From Solimonas aquatica (GTDB lineage: Bacteria > Pseudomonadota > Gammaproteobacteria > Nevskiales > Nevskiaceae), in contig NZ_FOFS01000002.1 of the NCBI RefSeq assembly GCF_900111015.1, positions 62,001 through 126,000 on the forward strand: DNA of 64,000 nt, given 5' to 3'. A program made the position numbers and the translations under genes. Below are positions 43,680 to 53,400 of the stretch, piece after piece. Under the pieces are notes generated by a model. It was given only the letters and a program-made list of their open reading frames with translations. It was not told where the DNA came from and made no database searches. Each line of letters starts with the position of its first letter. Position 1 is the stretch's first letter.

Positions 43680-44672
43680 ATGAGCAATACCGAAGTGCTG
43701 AAGCCGCTGAAGACCTGGAGCCATCTCGCCGCGCGCCGGCGCAAGCCCAGCGAGTACGAAATCGTCTCGGCCAATCTTCACTACACCACGCGCCCCGGCG
43801 CGCCGGCCTTCGAGCTGGACCCCAATCTGTTCGCCAACCGCTGGTACAAGAAGTACCGCGATGAAAGCCCGCTCAAGCACGGCAACTGGAATGCCTTCCG
43901 CGATCCGGACGAGCTGATCTACCGCACCTACAACATGATGCAGGACGGTGCGGAAACCTATGTCATGGGGCTGTTCGACCAGTTCAACCAGCGCGAGCAC
44001 GATCAGTCGCTGAGCTCGGCCTGGGCCGGCACGCTGGCGCGTCTGTACACGCCCGCCCGCTACCTGTTCCACACCCTGCAGATGGCTGGCGGCTATCTGG
44101 CGCAGGTGGCGCCGGCCAGCACCATCTCGCTGTGCGCGGCGTTTCAGAGCGCCGATGCGCTGCGCTGGCTGAGCCATTGCGCCTATCGCACCAAGGAGCT
44201 GTCCATCACCTTCCAGGACAAGGGCTTTGTCCGCGACGAGCGCCGCTACTGGGAATCCGCGCCGGCCTGGCAGGGTTTCCGCGAGCTGATGGAAAAGGTG
44301 CTGGCCGCCTACGACTGGGGCGAGTGCTTCGTGGCGATGAACCTGGTGGCCAAGCCGGCCATCGAAGAGGCCGTGCTGCGCAAGCTGGGCGAGGCCGCAC
44401 GCCACAACGGCGACATCCTGCTGGGCCTGCTCACCGATTCGCAGCTGCTCGATGCCGCGCGGCATCGGCGCTGGGCTTCGGCGCTGGTGAAGATGGCGGC
44501 GGCGGAGCCGGGCAATGCCGAGGTGATTCGCGGCTGGCTGGACAAGTGGGCGCCGCTGGCCGATCGCGCCATCGACAGCTATTGCGCGGCCTTGCCGGAT
44601 CTCATCGACGGTGGTGAAGCCGCCAAGCAGGCCTGCGCGGAATTCCGCCGCTCGCTGCCGCTGACGGCATAG
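43680..44672 (+). CDS. tmoE: Toluene monooxygenase beta subunit (TmoE-like), copy 1
   Basis: 330 residues of the hydroxylase beta subunit (LKTWSHLAARRRKPSEYEIV, then WNAFRDPDELIYRTYNMMQ). It ends the cluster 1 operon. It contains a 104-bp segment (43885-43988) that is identical at nucleotide level to the copy at 63393-63496, against about 80-85% elsewhere by eye. No ferredoxin or reductase gene follows. Confidence 0.9.
   Translation: MSNTEVLKPLKTWSHLAARRRKPSEYEIVSANLHYTTRPGAPAFELDPNLFANRWYKKYRDESPLKHGNWNAFRDPDELIYRTYNMMQDGAETYVMGLFDQFNQREHDQSLSSAWAGTLARLYTPARYLFHTLQMAGGYLAQVAPASTISLCAAFQSADALRWLSHCAYRTKELSITFQDKGFVRDERRYWESAPAWQGFRELMEKVLAAYDWGECFVAMNLVAKPAIEEAVLRKLGEAARHNGDILLGLLTDSQLLDAARHRRWASALVKMAAAEPGNAEVIRGWLDKWAPLADRAIDSYCAALPDLIDGGEAAKQACAEFRRSLPLTA
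43885..43988 (+). repeat. 104-bp perfect repeat within tmoE copies (also 63393-63496)
   Basis: Both copies are base-for-base identical from ACTGGAATGCC to GACCAGTTCAAC, in direct orientation about 19.5 kb apart. Flanking bases differ at once. Confidence 0.9.
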
Positions 44673-44736
44673 CGCAGGCGCGCACAGCAGCGGTCCGGTG
44701 GCGGCGCCAGGACGCGCCGCCACCGGAGCCTGCTGC

Positions 44737-46533
44737 TCAGGCCGGCGCTTCGCCGGGCTCGGCCTTGCGATTGTTGAGGCGGTAGACCAGACGCGAGCGG
44801 GTGATGCCCAGCAGCCGCGCCGCCGCCGAGATATTGCCCTTGGTGCGGGCCAGGGCGCGGTCCAGCGCCAGCGTCTCCAGTGAGGCTTCGATCTCGTCGA
44901 GCGAGGTTTGCGCCGCGCCATGGAACAAATTGTCGATCGCGCCCTTGATGGACGAAAGATGATCCTTGTCCTCACCGTCCAGGCAGCCGGACTTGGCCAC
45001 GCTGCCGTCGCCACACAGCGCAAAGGTGCGGCGCTCCGCATGTTCGTGCTCGCCGCCGGTGAACAGATGCGCAACCTCGATGGCGCCACGATCCGGCGCC
45101 AGAATCACGCCGCGCTCGATCATGTTTTCCAGCTCACGGATATTGCCCGGCAGCTCGTAGCTGAGCAGCGCGTCGATGGCGCGCGCGGTGAAGCCGGCGA
45201 TGTTGCGGTTGTGCAGGTGACAGAACTTGCGCAGGAAGTGGTTCATCAGCACCGGAATGTCTTCGCGGCGCTCGCGCAGCGGCGGCACCTTGATCGGAAA
45301 CACATTGAGGCGGAAGAACAGGTCTTCGCGGAAACGCCCGGCGCGCACCTCGGCCCGCAGATCCAGATTGGTGGCGGCAATCACGCGCACGTCCACCTTG
45401 CGGGTCTGCGTGTCGCCGACGCGTTCGATCTCGCCTTCCTGCAGGGCGCGCAGCAGCTTGCCCTGCGAGCTGAGGCTGAGAATGCCGATCTCGTCGAGAA
45501 ACAGGGTGCCGCCGTGGGCGCGCTCGAAGCGTCCGGCGCGCGCCGAGGTTGCGCCGGTGTAGCCGCCGCGCTCCACGCCGAACAGCTCGGACTCGACCAG
45601 CGGTTCGGGAATCGCCGCGCAGTTGACCGCGACGAAGGCCTTGTCCGCGCGCGGGCTGACGCGATGCACGCTGCGGGCGAACACTTCCTTGCCCACGCCG
45701 CTTTCGCCGAGGAACAGCACGGTGGCGCGGGTGTCGGCCACCCGGTCGATCATATGGCACACGGCGTTGAACCCGGCGGAGATGCCGACGATGCCGCCGT
45801 GTTCCTGCAGGCGCGCGCTGCCGCCGCTGCCTTCCTTCAGTGGCAGCGGCGCGGCGGAGAGCTTGCCGAACTGCTCGGCGCGCAGGGCGCTGAGATTGTC
45901 GCCGTCGTCCCATTCCTCCAGCGGGCGGCCGATGATGCGGCAATGCGCCTGCCCGGCGCCGCGACATTCCACCTCGCGGAACAGGATCGGCCGGCCCATG
46001 AAGGCGCTGGCGTAGCCGGAGGCATAGCCGATCTGCATCCAGCACACCGCTTCGGAGCCGATGCCGTAGAAGCGGATGTGTTCCTCGACTTCGGCGGAAC
46101 CTTTCCAGATGTACTCGCCGTAGTAGTGGCCGCGCTCGACATCCAGCTCGGTCCGGATCTCTTCCACCTGCACCACGCCTTCCAGCGCGTGCAGCTGCGG
46201 GCCGACGGCGAACATATCGTGCAGCGAGGCCTGCGGCCGCAGCTTGCGCGCCAGCTCGGCATCGTGCGCGCCGGAGTTGTAGCCCATGCGCGTGAGCAGG
46301 ATGCGGGCCTTCTCGATGCCCAGGCCTTCGATCAGCTCCCGGCGCAGCACGCCCATCGCCGAGGCGTGTACCAGCTGCATGCGCTGATCATCGAGCCAGA
46401 TGCAGCCGTCGCCCGGCGCGAAATGCAGGCGCGCCATCAGATCGGCGATATCGGGGTAGCGCTGCGCGTCGACCGCCAGCGGGTCGAGCTTCACATCGCG
46501 TTCACAGTTCTGGCGCAGGACGGCTGCATCCAT
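44737..46533 (-). CDS. Sigma-54-dependent aromatic-responsive activator (XylR/DmpR type), A
   Basis: 598 residues. XylR_N/V4R sensory domain spans about 20-210 ([39 protein letters not shown]). The AAA+ domain has Walker A GESGVGKE (276-283), the sigma-54 contact loop as GGYTGA (323-328, usually GAFTGA) and Walker [11 protein letters not shown] (341-350). A Fis-type HTH lies near 565-590 ([21 protein letters not shown]). It should activate the sigma-54 promoters in this window when an aromatic effector binds. It diverges from a second such gene across an 18-bp inverted repeat. Confidence 0.93.
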   Translation of the reverse strand: MDAAVLRQNCERDVKLDPLAVDAQRYPDIADLMARLHFAPGDGCIWLDDQRMQLVHASAMGVLRRELIEGLGIEKARILLTRMGYNSGAHDAELARKLRPQASLHDMFAVGPQLHALEGVVQVEEIRTELDVERGHYYGEYIWKGSAEVEEHIRFYGIGSEAVCWMQIGYASGYASAFMGRPILFREVECRGAGQAHCRIIGRPLEEWDDGDNLSALRAEQFGKLSAAPLPLKEGSGGSARLQEHGGIVGISAGFNAVCHMIDRVADTRATVLFLGESGVGKEVFARSVHRVSPRADKAFVAVNCAAIPEPLVESELFGVERGGYTGATSARAGRFERAHGGTLFLDEIGILSLSSQGKLLRALQEGEIERVGDTQTRKVDVRVIAATNLDLRAEVRAGRFREDLFFRLNVFPIKVPPLRERREDIPVLMNHFLRKFCHLHNRNIAGFTARAIDALLSYELPGNIRELENMIERGVILAPDRGAIEVAHLFTGGEHEHAERRTFALCGDGSVAKSGCLDGEDKDHLSSIKGAIDNLFHGAAQTSLDEIEASLETLALDRALARTKGNISAAARLLGITRSRLVYRLNNRKAEPGEAPA

Positions 46534-46747
46534 GGAACGTTCTCCTCACTCTGCGCCTGCGCACAGGCGGCATTTATTTATTTGGCACCGTGTCCCGCCG
46601 GCAAGGCCGCGGACAAGCTGACGGATGTGCGGGCTGGCTTCGCCGCCATCGTGGCGGCAGGACGCCGCTGCGCATCCGCCTGTCGCCGCTCCAACCGGAA
46701 AAACGGCGCAGTGTGGCGTAACGGTGTGAGAAATATGGGGCATGCGA

Positions 46748-46765
46748 CATTGACTGCGGTCAATG
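46748..46765. promoter_or_regulatory. Inverted repeat between the two activator genes
   Basis: CATTGAC-TGCG-GTCAATG, perfect 7-bp arms. Its core ATTGACTGCGGTCAAT aligns with ATTGATCTGGATCAAT at 48756-48771 (common pattern ATTGA-N6-TCAAT), resembling XylR/DmpR enhancer half-sites. It may serve activator autoregulation. Confidence 0.6.
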
Positions 46766-46796
46766 CGCCGTCAGTGGCATATGGAAAACGGCGCGC

Positions 46797-48557
46797 ATGA
46801 GTGATAGCAAATCCGGTCACGCCCCTGCGGCGCTGCCGCCCGGCGCCGAGGAGGATCTGTTCTCGCGTCTGCGCGTGCAGCCCGAGGCCGGGCACATCTG
46901 GCTCGATTCCCGGCGCATGTTCCTGCTGCACAGCGGCGCCTTCGGCAATCTGCGCCGCGAACTGATCGAGGCCCTGGGCGTGGCCAAGGTGCGCGGCATG
47001 CTCACGCGCATGGGCTATCAGGCGGGCAGCCGCGATGCCGAACTGGCCAAGAAGATCCGCGGCGGTCTCAGCTATTTCGAGCGCTACTCCGTGGGGCCGC
47101 GCCTGCATGCGCTGGAAGGCGTGGCGCGGGTGGAGGCGGTGCGCGTGGAAGTGGACATGGAGCGCGGTCGCCACGAAGCCGAATTCCTCTGGCATCACTC
47201 GATCGAGGCCGAGGCGCATGTCGCGGTGTACGGCGTGGGTGCGGATGCGGTGTGCTGGATGCAGATCGGCTATGCCTGCGGTTACGCCAGCGCTTTCATG
47301 GGCCGGCCGATTCTCTATCGCGAGCTGGAGTGTCGTGCGCAGGGCCGCGTCGCCTGCCGCATCCTGGGCAAGCCGGTGGAGGAATGGCAGGACGCCGACG
47401 AGGACCTCTGGTATCTGCGCGCGCAGTCCTTCGTCGACAAGACCATCGTCGATTTCGGCGCTGCGCCCGCGGCGCCCGGCACGGACGCCACGCAGGGGCC
47501 GGCGCCGCGCGTGCTGGTCGGCGCCTCGGCGGGCTTCAATCTGGTCTGTCACAGCATCCGCCGCGTCGCGCCCACCGACGCGCCGGTGCTGATTGGCGGC
47601 GAGAGTGGTGTCGGCAAGGAAATGTTCGCCAGGGCCCTGCATGCCGAGAGCCGGCGCGCACGCAAGCCGTTCGTTGCGCTCAACTGCGCCGCCATTCCCG
47701 ACCAGCTGATCGAGGCCGAGCTGTTCGGCGTGGAGAAGGGCGCTTATACCGGCGCCATCGCCAGCCGCCCCGGGCGCTTCGAGCGTGCCCATGGCGGCAC
47801 CTTGTTTCTCGACGAGCTGGGCTGCATGAGCCTGGCTGCGCAGAGCAAGCTGCTGCGAGCGGTGCAGGAAGGCGAGATCGAGCGGGTGGGCGGGGTGCGG
47901 CCACGCATCGTGGATGTGCGCATCGTCGCCGCCAGCAACGAGGACCTGCGCGAGGCCGTGGCGCAGAAGCGTTTCCGCGAGGATCTGTTCTACCGGCTCA
48001 ATGTCTTTCCGGTTCACATCCCGCCGCTGCGCGAGCGTCAGGAAGACATCGCACCGCTGACGGCCTATTTTTTGGAGCGCCTGGCCAAGCGTCATCGTCG
48101 CCGCATCACCGGCCTGACCGATCAGGCCCTGGACCTGCTGATTGCGCATGCCTGGCCGGGCAATGTGCGCGAACTGGAGAACGCCCTGGAGCGCGCGGTG
48201 ATTCTGGCGCAGGACGGGCAGGCGATCGATCTGTGTCATCTCTCGGAGATCGCAGCCACCGCGCATCGGCCGGCGATGCTCTCCGCGCAGGTGCAGGGCT
48301 ATGCGCCGCTGGCCGCAAGGCCTTTGCCGGCCGAATGCGCGGCGTCCGAAACGCCAATGCCCGAGGCCGCGGCCGAGACGGCGCCGCATCCGGTCCTGAA
48401 TCAGGCGCGCGCCGAGGTGGAGACGATCCGCCTCGCGCTGGAACGCCATCGCGGCAATCTCTCGGCCGCGGCGCGTGAGCTGCAACTGACGCGTGCGCAG
48501 ATCGCGTATCGCGCGGCCAAGCTCGGTCTGCAGGCGCTGGTCCGTCGCCGCTCCTGA
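46797..48557 (+). CDS. Sigma-54-dependent aromatic-responsive activator (XylR/DmpR type), B
   Basis: 586 residues with the same architecture as activator A: sensory domain about 15-205, Walker A GESGVGKE (268-275), contact loop GAYTGA (315-320), Walker [11 protein letters not shown] (333-342) and a C-terminal Fis HTH (GNLSAAARELQLTRAQIAYR). The loop has Tyr in place of Phe, a tolerated variant. The two activators are clearly paralogous but differ in the linker and C-terminal regions. B lies directly upstream of cluster 2, A directly downstream of cluster 1, so each may favour its neighbouring operon. Confidence 0.93.
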   Translation: MSDSKSGHAPAALPPGAEEDLFSRLRVQPEAGHIWLDSRRMFLLHSGAFGNLRRELIEALGVAKVRGMLTRMGYQAGSRDAELAKKIRGGLSYFERYSVGPRLHALEGVARVEAVRVEVDMERGRHEAEFLWHHSIEAEAHVAVYGVGADAVCWMQIGYACGYASAFMGRPILYRELECRAQGRVACRILGKPVEEWQDADEDLWYLRAQSFVDKTIVDFGAAPAAPGTDATQGPAPRVLVGASAGFNLVCHSIRRVAPTDAPVLIGGESGVGKEMFARALHAESRRARKPFVALNCAAIPDQLIEAELFGVEKGAYTGAIASRPGRFERAHGGTLFLDELGCMSLAAQSKLLRAVQEGEIERVGGVRPRIVDVRIVAASNEDLREAVAQKRFREDLFYRLNVFPVHIPPLRERQEDIAPLTAYFLERLAKRHRRRITGLTDQALDLLIAHAWPGNVRELENALERAVILAQDGQAIDLCHLSEIAATAHRPAMLSAQVQGYAPLAARPLPAECAASETPMPEAAAETAPHPVLNQARAEVETIRLALERHRGNLSAAARELQLTRAQIAYRAAKLGLQALVRRRS

Positions 48558-48617
48558 TCCGGCGGCGCCGCTTCAGCAAGCGCTTTGCTGCGCTGCAAAA
48601 AATAAAAGTTCCCTGCC

Positions 48618-48633
48618 GTGAATCGTGATTCAC
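48618..48633. promoter_or_regulatory. Inverted repeat upstream of cluster 2
   Basis: GTGAATC-GT-GATTCAC, perfect 7-bp arms, about 230 bp upstream of the sigma-54 promoter. It is a possible second enhancer site, though its half-site differs from the one at 48756. Confidence 0.4.
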
Positions 48634-48755
48634 CCTGTGGATGACTGAGCGGAGCGCAAAAACGCCGGCAGGCTGTCGTCCCCGCCCCGACCGGCGGCTG
48701 AAAACGCCCGACATTCGTAAATAATTAATGAGGAATTTATCCGGGCGCCTAAAAG

Positions 48756-48771
48756 ATTGATCTGGATCAAT
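48756..48771. promoter_or_regulatory. Probable enhancer (UAS) for XylR/DmpR-type activator
   Basis: ATTGATC-TG-GATCAAT, a perfect palindrome about 75-90 bp upstream of the sigma-54 elements of cluster 2. It shares ATTGA-N6-TCAAT with the repeat at 46749-46764. Confidence 0.65.
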
Positions 48772-48845
48772 GTGCCAGCACATCCGATGCACATTTTTAG
48801 TCGATTGTTTCGGAAGGAAAAATTTTTGCGATTTCGCCAAAACGT

Positions 48846-48863
48846 TTGGCATGAATATCGCAA
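48846..48863 (+). promoter_or_regulatory. Sigma-54 promoter for cluster 2
   Basis: TTGGCATGAATATCGCAA: GG (48848-48849) and GC (48860-48861) are separated by 10 nt, matching TGGCAC-N5-TTGCA well. It lies about 180 bp before the dmpL copy 2 start. The intervening leader holds no supported gene. Confidence 0.75.
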
Positions 48864-49043
48864 TAGCCATAGCACCAAGCCGTGATGAAAAAGTTCGGGA
48901 CCTTGATCCCGCAGTCACGGCAATAAAAAGGTGGAGCGCAGAAGAGGAGGAGGGTGGTCAAGGAAATTTTCTTTTACGGCTGCTTGCGTGTCGATGCGGC
49001 CCGGACTGCCCATCAAGTCAAATAATCACTTTCGAGAATCAAG

Positions 49044-50039
49044 ATGCATATCGATCTGAAGACGGTCAAGATCAATCCGCTGCGGCAGACATTTGCCAAC
49101 GTCGCCACGCGGATTGGCGGTGATAAGGCGGCCTCGCGCTATCAGGAGGCCACGCTGGGGCTGCAGCCCGACGCCAACTTCCACTACCGGCCCACCTGGG
49201 ATCCCGGTTACGAGTTGTTCGATCCGGCACGTACCGCGATCAAGATGAAGGACTGGTATGCCTTCAAGGATCCGCGCCAGTTCTACTACGGCAACTGGAC
49301 CATGACGCGCGCCCGTCAGCAGGATGCGATGGAGTCGAATTTCGACTTCGTCGAGTCGCGCGGTCTGGACGCCGCGCTGCCCGCCGAGCTCAAGCGCACC
49401 GCCCTGAACCTGCTGCTGCCGCTGCGGCACGTGGCCTGGGGCGCGAACATGAACAACTTCTCGATCTGTGCCTACGGTTACGGCACGGCGATCACGGCGC
49501 CCTGCAGCTTCCATGCGATGGATCAGCTGGGCATCGCGCAGTACATCACGCGCCTGGGCCTGCTGCTGGTGGGGCCGGATGCGCTGGACGCCGCCAAGCA
49601 GGCCTGGCTCAAGCTGCCCGAGTGGCAGGGGCTGCGTCACTACGTGGAAGACAGCTTCGTCGAGAAGGACTGGTTCTCGCTGTTCGTGGCGCAGAACTTC
49701 GTGCTCGATGGCCTGCTGTATCCGCTGATCTATGACCGCATCGTCGATGATCATCTGGCCATGAATGGCGGCAGCGCCATCGCCATGCTCACCGCTTTCA
49801 TGAGCGAGTGGAACGCGGAAGTCACCAAGTGGATCGACGCGCAGATCAAGACCGCCGCTGCCGAATCCGCAGAGAACCGCGAGCTGATTTCCAGCTGGGT
49901 GCGCGCCTATCGCGACCGCGTCGCCGCCGCGCTGCTGCCGATTGCCGGCATCGCGCTGGGCGATGTCGCGCAGGAAGCCGTCGATGAGGTGCTGGGCCAA
50001 TTCAACACCCGCGCCGCCAAGCTCGGCCTATCCGTCTAA
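49044..50039 (+). CDS. dmpL: Phenol hydroxylase beta subunit P1 (DmpL), copy 2
   Basis: 331 residues, collinear with copy 1 (IDLKTVKINPLRQTF, MKDWYAFKDPRQFYYGN, HVAWGANMNN). It is the first gene of the long cluster 2 operon. Canonical operons have dmpK before it, and none is found here, so P0 would have to come from 38180. Confidence 0.9.
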   Translation: MHIDLKTVKINPLRQTFANVATRIGGDKAASRYQEATLGLQPDANFHYRPTWDPGYELFDPARTAIKMKDWYAFKDPRQFYYGNWTMTRARQQDAMESNFDFVESRGLDAALPAELKRTALNLLLPLRHVAWGANMNNFSICAYGYGTAITAPCSFHAMDQLGIAQYITRLGLLLVGPDALDAAKQAWLKLPEWQGLRHYVEDSFVEKDWFSLFVAQNFVLDGLLYPLIYDRIVDDHLAMNGGSAIAMLTAFMSEWNAEVTKWIDAQIKTAAAESAENRELISSWVRAYRDRVAAALLPIAGIALGDVAQEAVDEVLGQFNTRAAKLGLSV

Positions 50040-50048
50040 GAGGAAGAC

Positions 50049-50318
50049 ATGTCCAACGTATTCATTGCATTTCAAGCCAACGAGGACAGCCGTCCGGTGA
50101 TCGAGGCGATTCTCGAAGACAACCCCGGCGCCGTCAGCAATGCCTCGCCCGCCATGGTGCGCATCGACTGCGAAGGTCAGCTGGTGATCCGTCGTGAGTC
50201 CATCGAGGCGCGCGTGGGCCGCGACTTCGATCTGCAGGAAATCCAGCTGAACCTGATCACGCTGACCGGTCACCTGGACGAAGACGACGATCAATTGACG
50301 CTGAGCTGGAAACAGTAA
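50049..50318 (+). CDS. dmpM: Phenol hydroxylase effector P2 (DmpM), copy 2
   Basis: 89 residues, MmoB/DmpM family (MSNVFIAFQANEDSR, ending DDQLTLSWKQ), the coupling protein of the hydroxylase. Start 10 bp after dmpL with AGAGGAAG. Confidence 0.9.
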   Translation: MSNVFIAFQANEDSRPVIEAILEDNPGAVSNASPAMVRIDCEGQLVIRRESIEARVGRDFDLQEIQLNLITLTGHLDEDDDQLTLSWKQ

Positions 50319-50340
50319 GCACGCGGAGGAGAGTTCGATC

Positions 50341-51885
50341 ATGGATATGGAAGCAAGCAAGAAGAAGCTGGGGCTCAAGGAGCGCTACAACCACCTGACC
50401 CGCGGCCTGGACTGGGAGACCAGCTATCAGCCGATGGAGAAGGTGTATCCCTACACGCGCTACGAAGGCATCAAGATTCACGACTGGGACAAGTGGGAAG
50501 ATCCGTTCCGTCTGACCATGGACGCCTACTGGAAGTACCAGGGCGAGAAGGAAAAGAAGCTCTACGCGATCATCGATGCGTTCGCACAGAACAACGGCCA
50601 TCTGGGCGTGTCCGATGCGCGCTACATCAACACCCTGAAGCTGTTCATCCAGGGCGTGAGCCCGCTGGAATACATGGCGCATCGCGGCTTTGCGCACGTG
50701 GGTCGTCAGTTCGACGGCGCCAGCGCCCGCGTCGCCTGCCAGATGCAGTCGGTGGACGAGCTGCGTCATGCGCAGACACAGATGCACACCGTGTCGAACT
50801 ACAACAAGTACTACAACGGCATGCACAACTGGCGTCACTGGCATGACCGCGTGTGGTATCTGTCGGTGCCGAAGTCCTTCTTCGACGACGCGATGTCGGC
50901 CGGCCCCTTCGAGTACGTGGTGGCGATCAGCTTCGCCTTCGAATACGTGCTGACCAACCTGCTGTTCGTGCCCTTCATGTCCGGTGCCGCCTACAACGGC
51001 GACATGGGCACGGTGACCTTCGGCTTCTCGGCGCAGTCCGACGAATCCCGGCACATGACCCTGGGCCTGGAAATCATCAAGTTCATCCTCGAGCAGGACC
51101 CGGCCAATGTGCCCATCGTGCAGCGCTGGATGGATAAGTGGTTCTGGCGCGGCTACAAGGTGCTGACCCTGGTGTCCATGATGATGGACTACATGCTGCC
51201 CAAGAAGGTGATGAGCTGGAAGGAAGCCTGGGAGATTTACGGGGAGCAGAACGGCGGCGCGCTGTTCAATGACCTGGCGCGCTACGGCATCCGCAAGCCC
51301 AAGGGCTGGGAGCAGGCCACCATCGAGAAGGATCACCTGAGCCACCAGGCCTGGGCCACCTTCTACAACTACGGTGCGGCGGCGCTGTTCCACACCTGGA
51401 CGCCGACCGAGCAGGACAAGGACTGGCTGTCGGAGAAGTATCCGGCCAGCTTCGACAAGCTCTACCGCCCGCGTTTCGAGCATTGGGAAGAGCAGGCCAA
51501 GCAGGGCAAGCGTTTCTATAACACCACGCTGCCGATGCTGTGCACCACCTGCCAGATCCCGATGCTGTTCACCGAGCCCACGGACCCGACCAAGATCTGC
51601 TACCGCGAGTCCGACTACAAGGAAGAGAAGTACCACTTCTGCTCGGATCACTGCAAAGAGATCTTCGACCACGAGCCGGAGAAGTACGTGCAGTCCTGGC
51701 TGCCGGTGCATCAGATCTACCAGGGCAACTGCTTCAACCCGGGTGTGGATCCCACGGCGCCTGACTTCGATCCGCTGCGTGCGGTGCTGGACTTCTACAA
51801 GATGAACTTCGGCCGCGACAACTTCGACTTCGAAGGTTCGGAAGACCAGAAGAACTTTGCACAGTGGCATGGCGAGGGCGCCTGA
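50341..51885 (+). CDS. dmpN: Phenol hydroxylase alpha subunit P3 (DmpN), copy 2
   Basis: 514 residues with the same diiron ligands as copy 1: Glu110, Glu140 and His143 (DELRH), then the FEYVLTN Glu and DESRHMTLG. The YHS-like C-terminal domain has CTTCQIP and CSDHC. By eye it is about 80% identical to copy 1. It converts phenols to catechols. Ribosome site GGAGGAG. Confidence 0.93.
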   Translation: MDMEASKKKLGLKERYNHLTRGLDWETSYQPMEKVYPYTRYEGIKIHDWDKWEDPFRLTMDAYWKYQGEKEKKLYAIIDAFAQNNGHLGVSDARYINTLKLFIQGVSPLEYMAHRGFAHVGRQFDGASARVACQMQSVDELRHAQTQMHTVSNYNKYYNGMHNWRHWHDRVWYLSVPKSFFDDAMSAGPFEYVVAISFAFEYVLTNLLFVPFMSGAAYNGDMGTVTFGFSAQSDESRHMTLGLEIIKFILEQDPANVPIVQRWMDKWFWRGYKVLTLVSMMMDYMLPKKVMSWKEAWEIYGEQNGGALFNDLARYGIRKPKGWEQATIEKDHLSHQAWATFYNYGAAALFHTWTPTEQDKDWLSEKYPASFDKLYRPRFEHWEEQAKQGKRFYNTTLPMLCTTCQIPMLFTEPTDPTKICYRESDYKEEKYHFCSDHCKEIFDHEPEKYVQSWLPVHQIYQGNCFNPGVDPTAPDFDPLRAVLDFYKMNFGRDNFDFEGSEDQKNFAQWHGEGA

Positions 51886-51933
51886 GCGCGCCCTTTAGCC
51901 TCCACACCGAACTTCAGACAAGGACGATTCGAA

Positions 51934-52293
51934 ATGGCTACCGCAGCAATCGGCGATTACGCCTTCGAGCCCAAGGACACGCTCGACAAGTTTCATGGCA
52001 ACCAGCTGCTGTACATCGGGTGGGAAGACCACCTGATGTTCTGCGCCCCGCTGGCCTTCCCCTTTCCCCCGGCGATGCCGTTCAAGGCGATTCTGGAGCA
52101 GGTGCTGCCCGGCGCTTACGGCGCGCACCCGGAATTCGCGAAGGTGGACTGGAGCAAGGCCGAGTGGTTCAAGTCCGGCAAGCCCTGGCGCCCCGACTAT
52201 GAAAAGTCGATCGGCGAGAACGGCCTCAAGCACAAGGACGTGATCCGCTTCCGCAGCCCGGGCCTCACCGGCATCAAGGGCACCTGCAGCTGA
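51934..52293 (+). CDS. dmpO: Phenol hydroxylase component P4 (DmpO), copy 2
   Basis: 119 residues, same landmarks as copy 1 (YIGWEDHLMFCAPLAF; GAYGAHPEFAKVDWSKAEW; KHKDVIRFRSPGLTGI). Here it is in the canonical position between dmpN and dmpP. Confidence 0.88.
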   Translation: MATAAIGDYAFEPKDTLDKFHGNQLLYIGWEDHLMFCAPLAFPFPPAMPFKAILEQVLPGAYGAHPEFAKVDWSKAEWFKSGKPWRPDYEKSIGENGLKHKDVIRFRSPGLTGIKGTCS

Positions 52294-52347
52294 ATGCAGG
52301 CGGCCGTCGCAGGACAAGGACGTACCACCAGGATCTGAAAAAGCCGT

Positions 52348-53400
52348 ATGTCTTACCAACTCACCATTGAACCGCTGGGCGAGACGCTGGAAGTCGAGGA
52401 AGGCCAGACCATCCTCGATGCGGCGCTGCGCAAGGGTATCTATCTGCCGCACGCCTGCTGCCATGGTCTCTGCGCCACCTGCAAGATCGATGTGATCGAC
52501 GGCGAAGTCGATCACGGCGAGGCGTCCTCCTTCGCGCTGATGGACTTCGAGCGCGACGAGGGCAAGACCCTGGCCTGCTGTGCCACGCTGCAGAGCGACG
52601 TGGTGATCTCGGCGGAGATCGAGGCCGATCCGGATGCGCAGTCGATCCCGGTGCGGGATTTCGCCGGCAAGGTCAGCCGCATCGAAACCCTGACGCCGAC
52701 CATCAAGGGCGTGTTCATCGAACTGGATGCGCCCATGCACTTCCAGGCCGGTCAGTACGTCAACCTGGAAATTCCCGGCGAGAATTTCGCCCGCCCGTTC
52801 TCGCTGGCCAACGCACCGGATGGCAAGAGCATCGAGCTGAATGTGCGCATCGTGCCGGGCGGCATCGGCACCGGCTACATTCACAACCAGCTCAAGGCCG
52901 GTGACACGGTGAAGCTGTCCGGTCCTTACGGCCGCTACTTCGTCCGCAAGTCCGCGCAGGTGCCGATGGTGTTCATGGCCGGCGGTTCCGGTCTGTCGAG
53001 CCCGCGTTCGATGATTCTGGAGCTGCTCGCCGAAGGCTGCACCCTGCCCATCACCCTGGTCTACGGCCAGCGCTCGCGCGAAGAGCTCTATTACCACGAA
53101 GAGTTCCTGGCGCTGGCGCAGCAGCATGCCAACTTCACCTACGTGCCGGCGCTCTCGCATGAGCCGGAAGGTGGTGGCTGGCAGGGCTTCCGCGGCTTCG
53201 TGCACGAGGCCGCCAAGGCGCATTTCAACGGCGACTTCCGTGGCCACAAGGCTTATCTGTGCGGACCGCCGCTGATGATCGACGCCTGCATCACCACGCT
53301 GATGCAGGGCCGTCTGTTCGAGCGCGACATCTACATGGAGAAGTTCATCTCCTCCGCCGACGCACAGCAGGCGCGCAGCCCGCTGTTCAAGAACGTATGA
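52348..53400 (+). CDS. dmpP: Phenol hydroxylase reductase P5 (DmpP)
   Basis: 350 residues. The N-terminal 2Fe-2S domain has Cys37, Cys42, Cys45 and a fourth Cys in LACCATL. It is followed by FAD motif RPFSLANAP, NAD-binding GGSGLSSP and LCGPPLMID. It passes electrons from NADH to DmpN. It is the only phenol-hydroxylase reductase in the window, so cluster 1 probably relies on it. It overlaps the next gene by ATGA. Confidence 0.93.
   Translation: MSYQLTIEPLGETLEVEEGQTILDAALRKGIYLPHACCHGLCATCKIDVIDGEVDHGEASSFALMDFERDEGKTLACCATLQSDVVISAEIEADPDAQSIPVRDFAGKVSRIETLTPTIKGVFIELDAPMHFQAGQYVNLEIPGENFARPFSLANAPDGKSIELNVRIVPGGIGTGYIHNQLKAGDTVKLSGPYGRYFVRKSAQVPMVFMAGGSGLSSPRSMILELLAEGCTLPITLVYGQRSREELYYHEEFLALAQQHANFTYVPALSHEPEGGGWQGFRGFVHEAAKAHFNGDFRGHKAYLCGPPLMIDACITTLMQGRLFERDIYMEKFISSADAQQARSPLFKNV

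Noticed and set aside
46578-48485. Long minus-strand frame antisense to activator B, and a similar plus-strand frame antisense to activator A
   Set aside because: Both are shadows of the well-supported sigma-54 activators.
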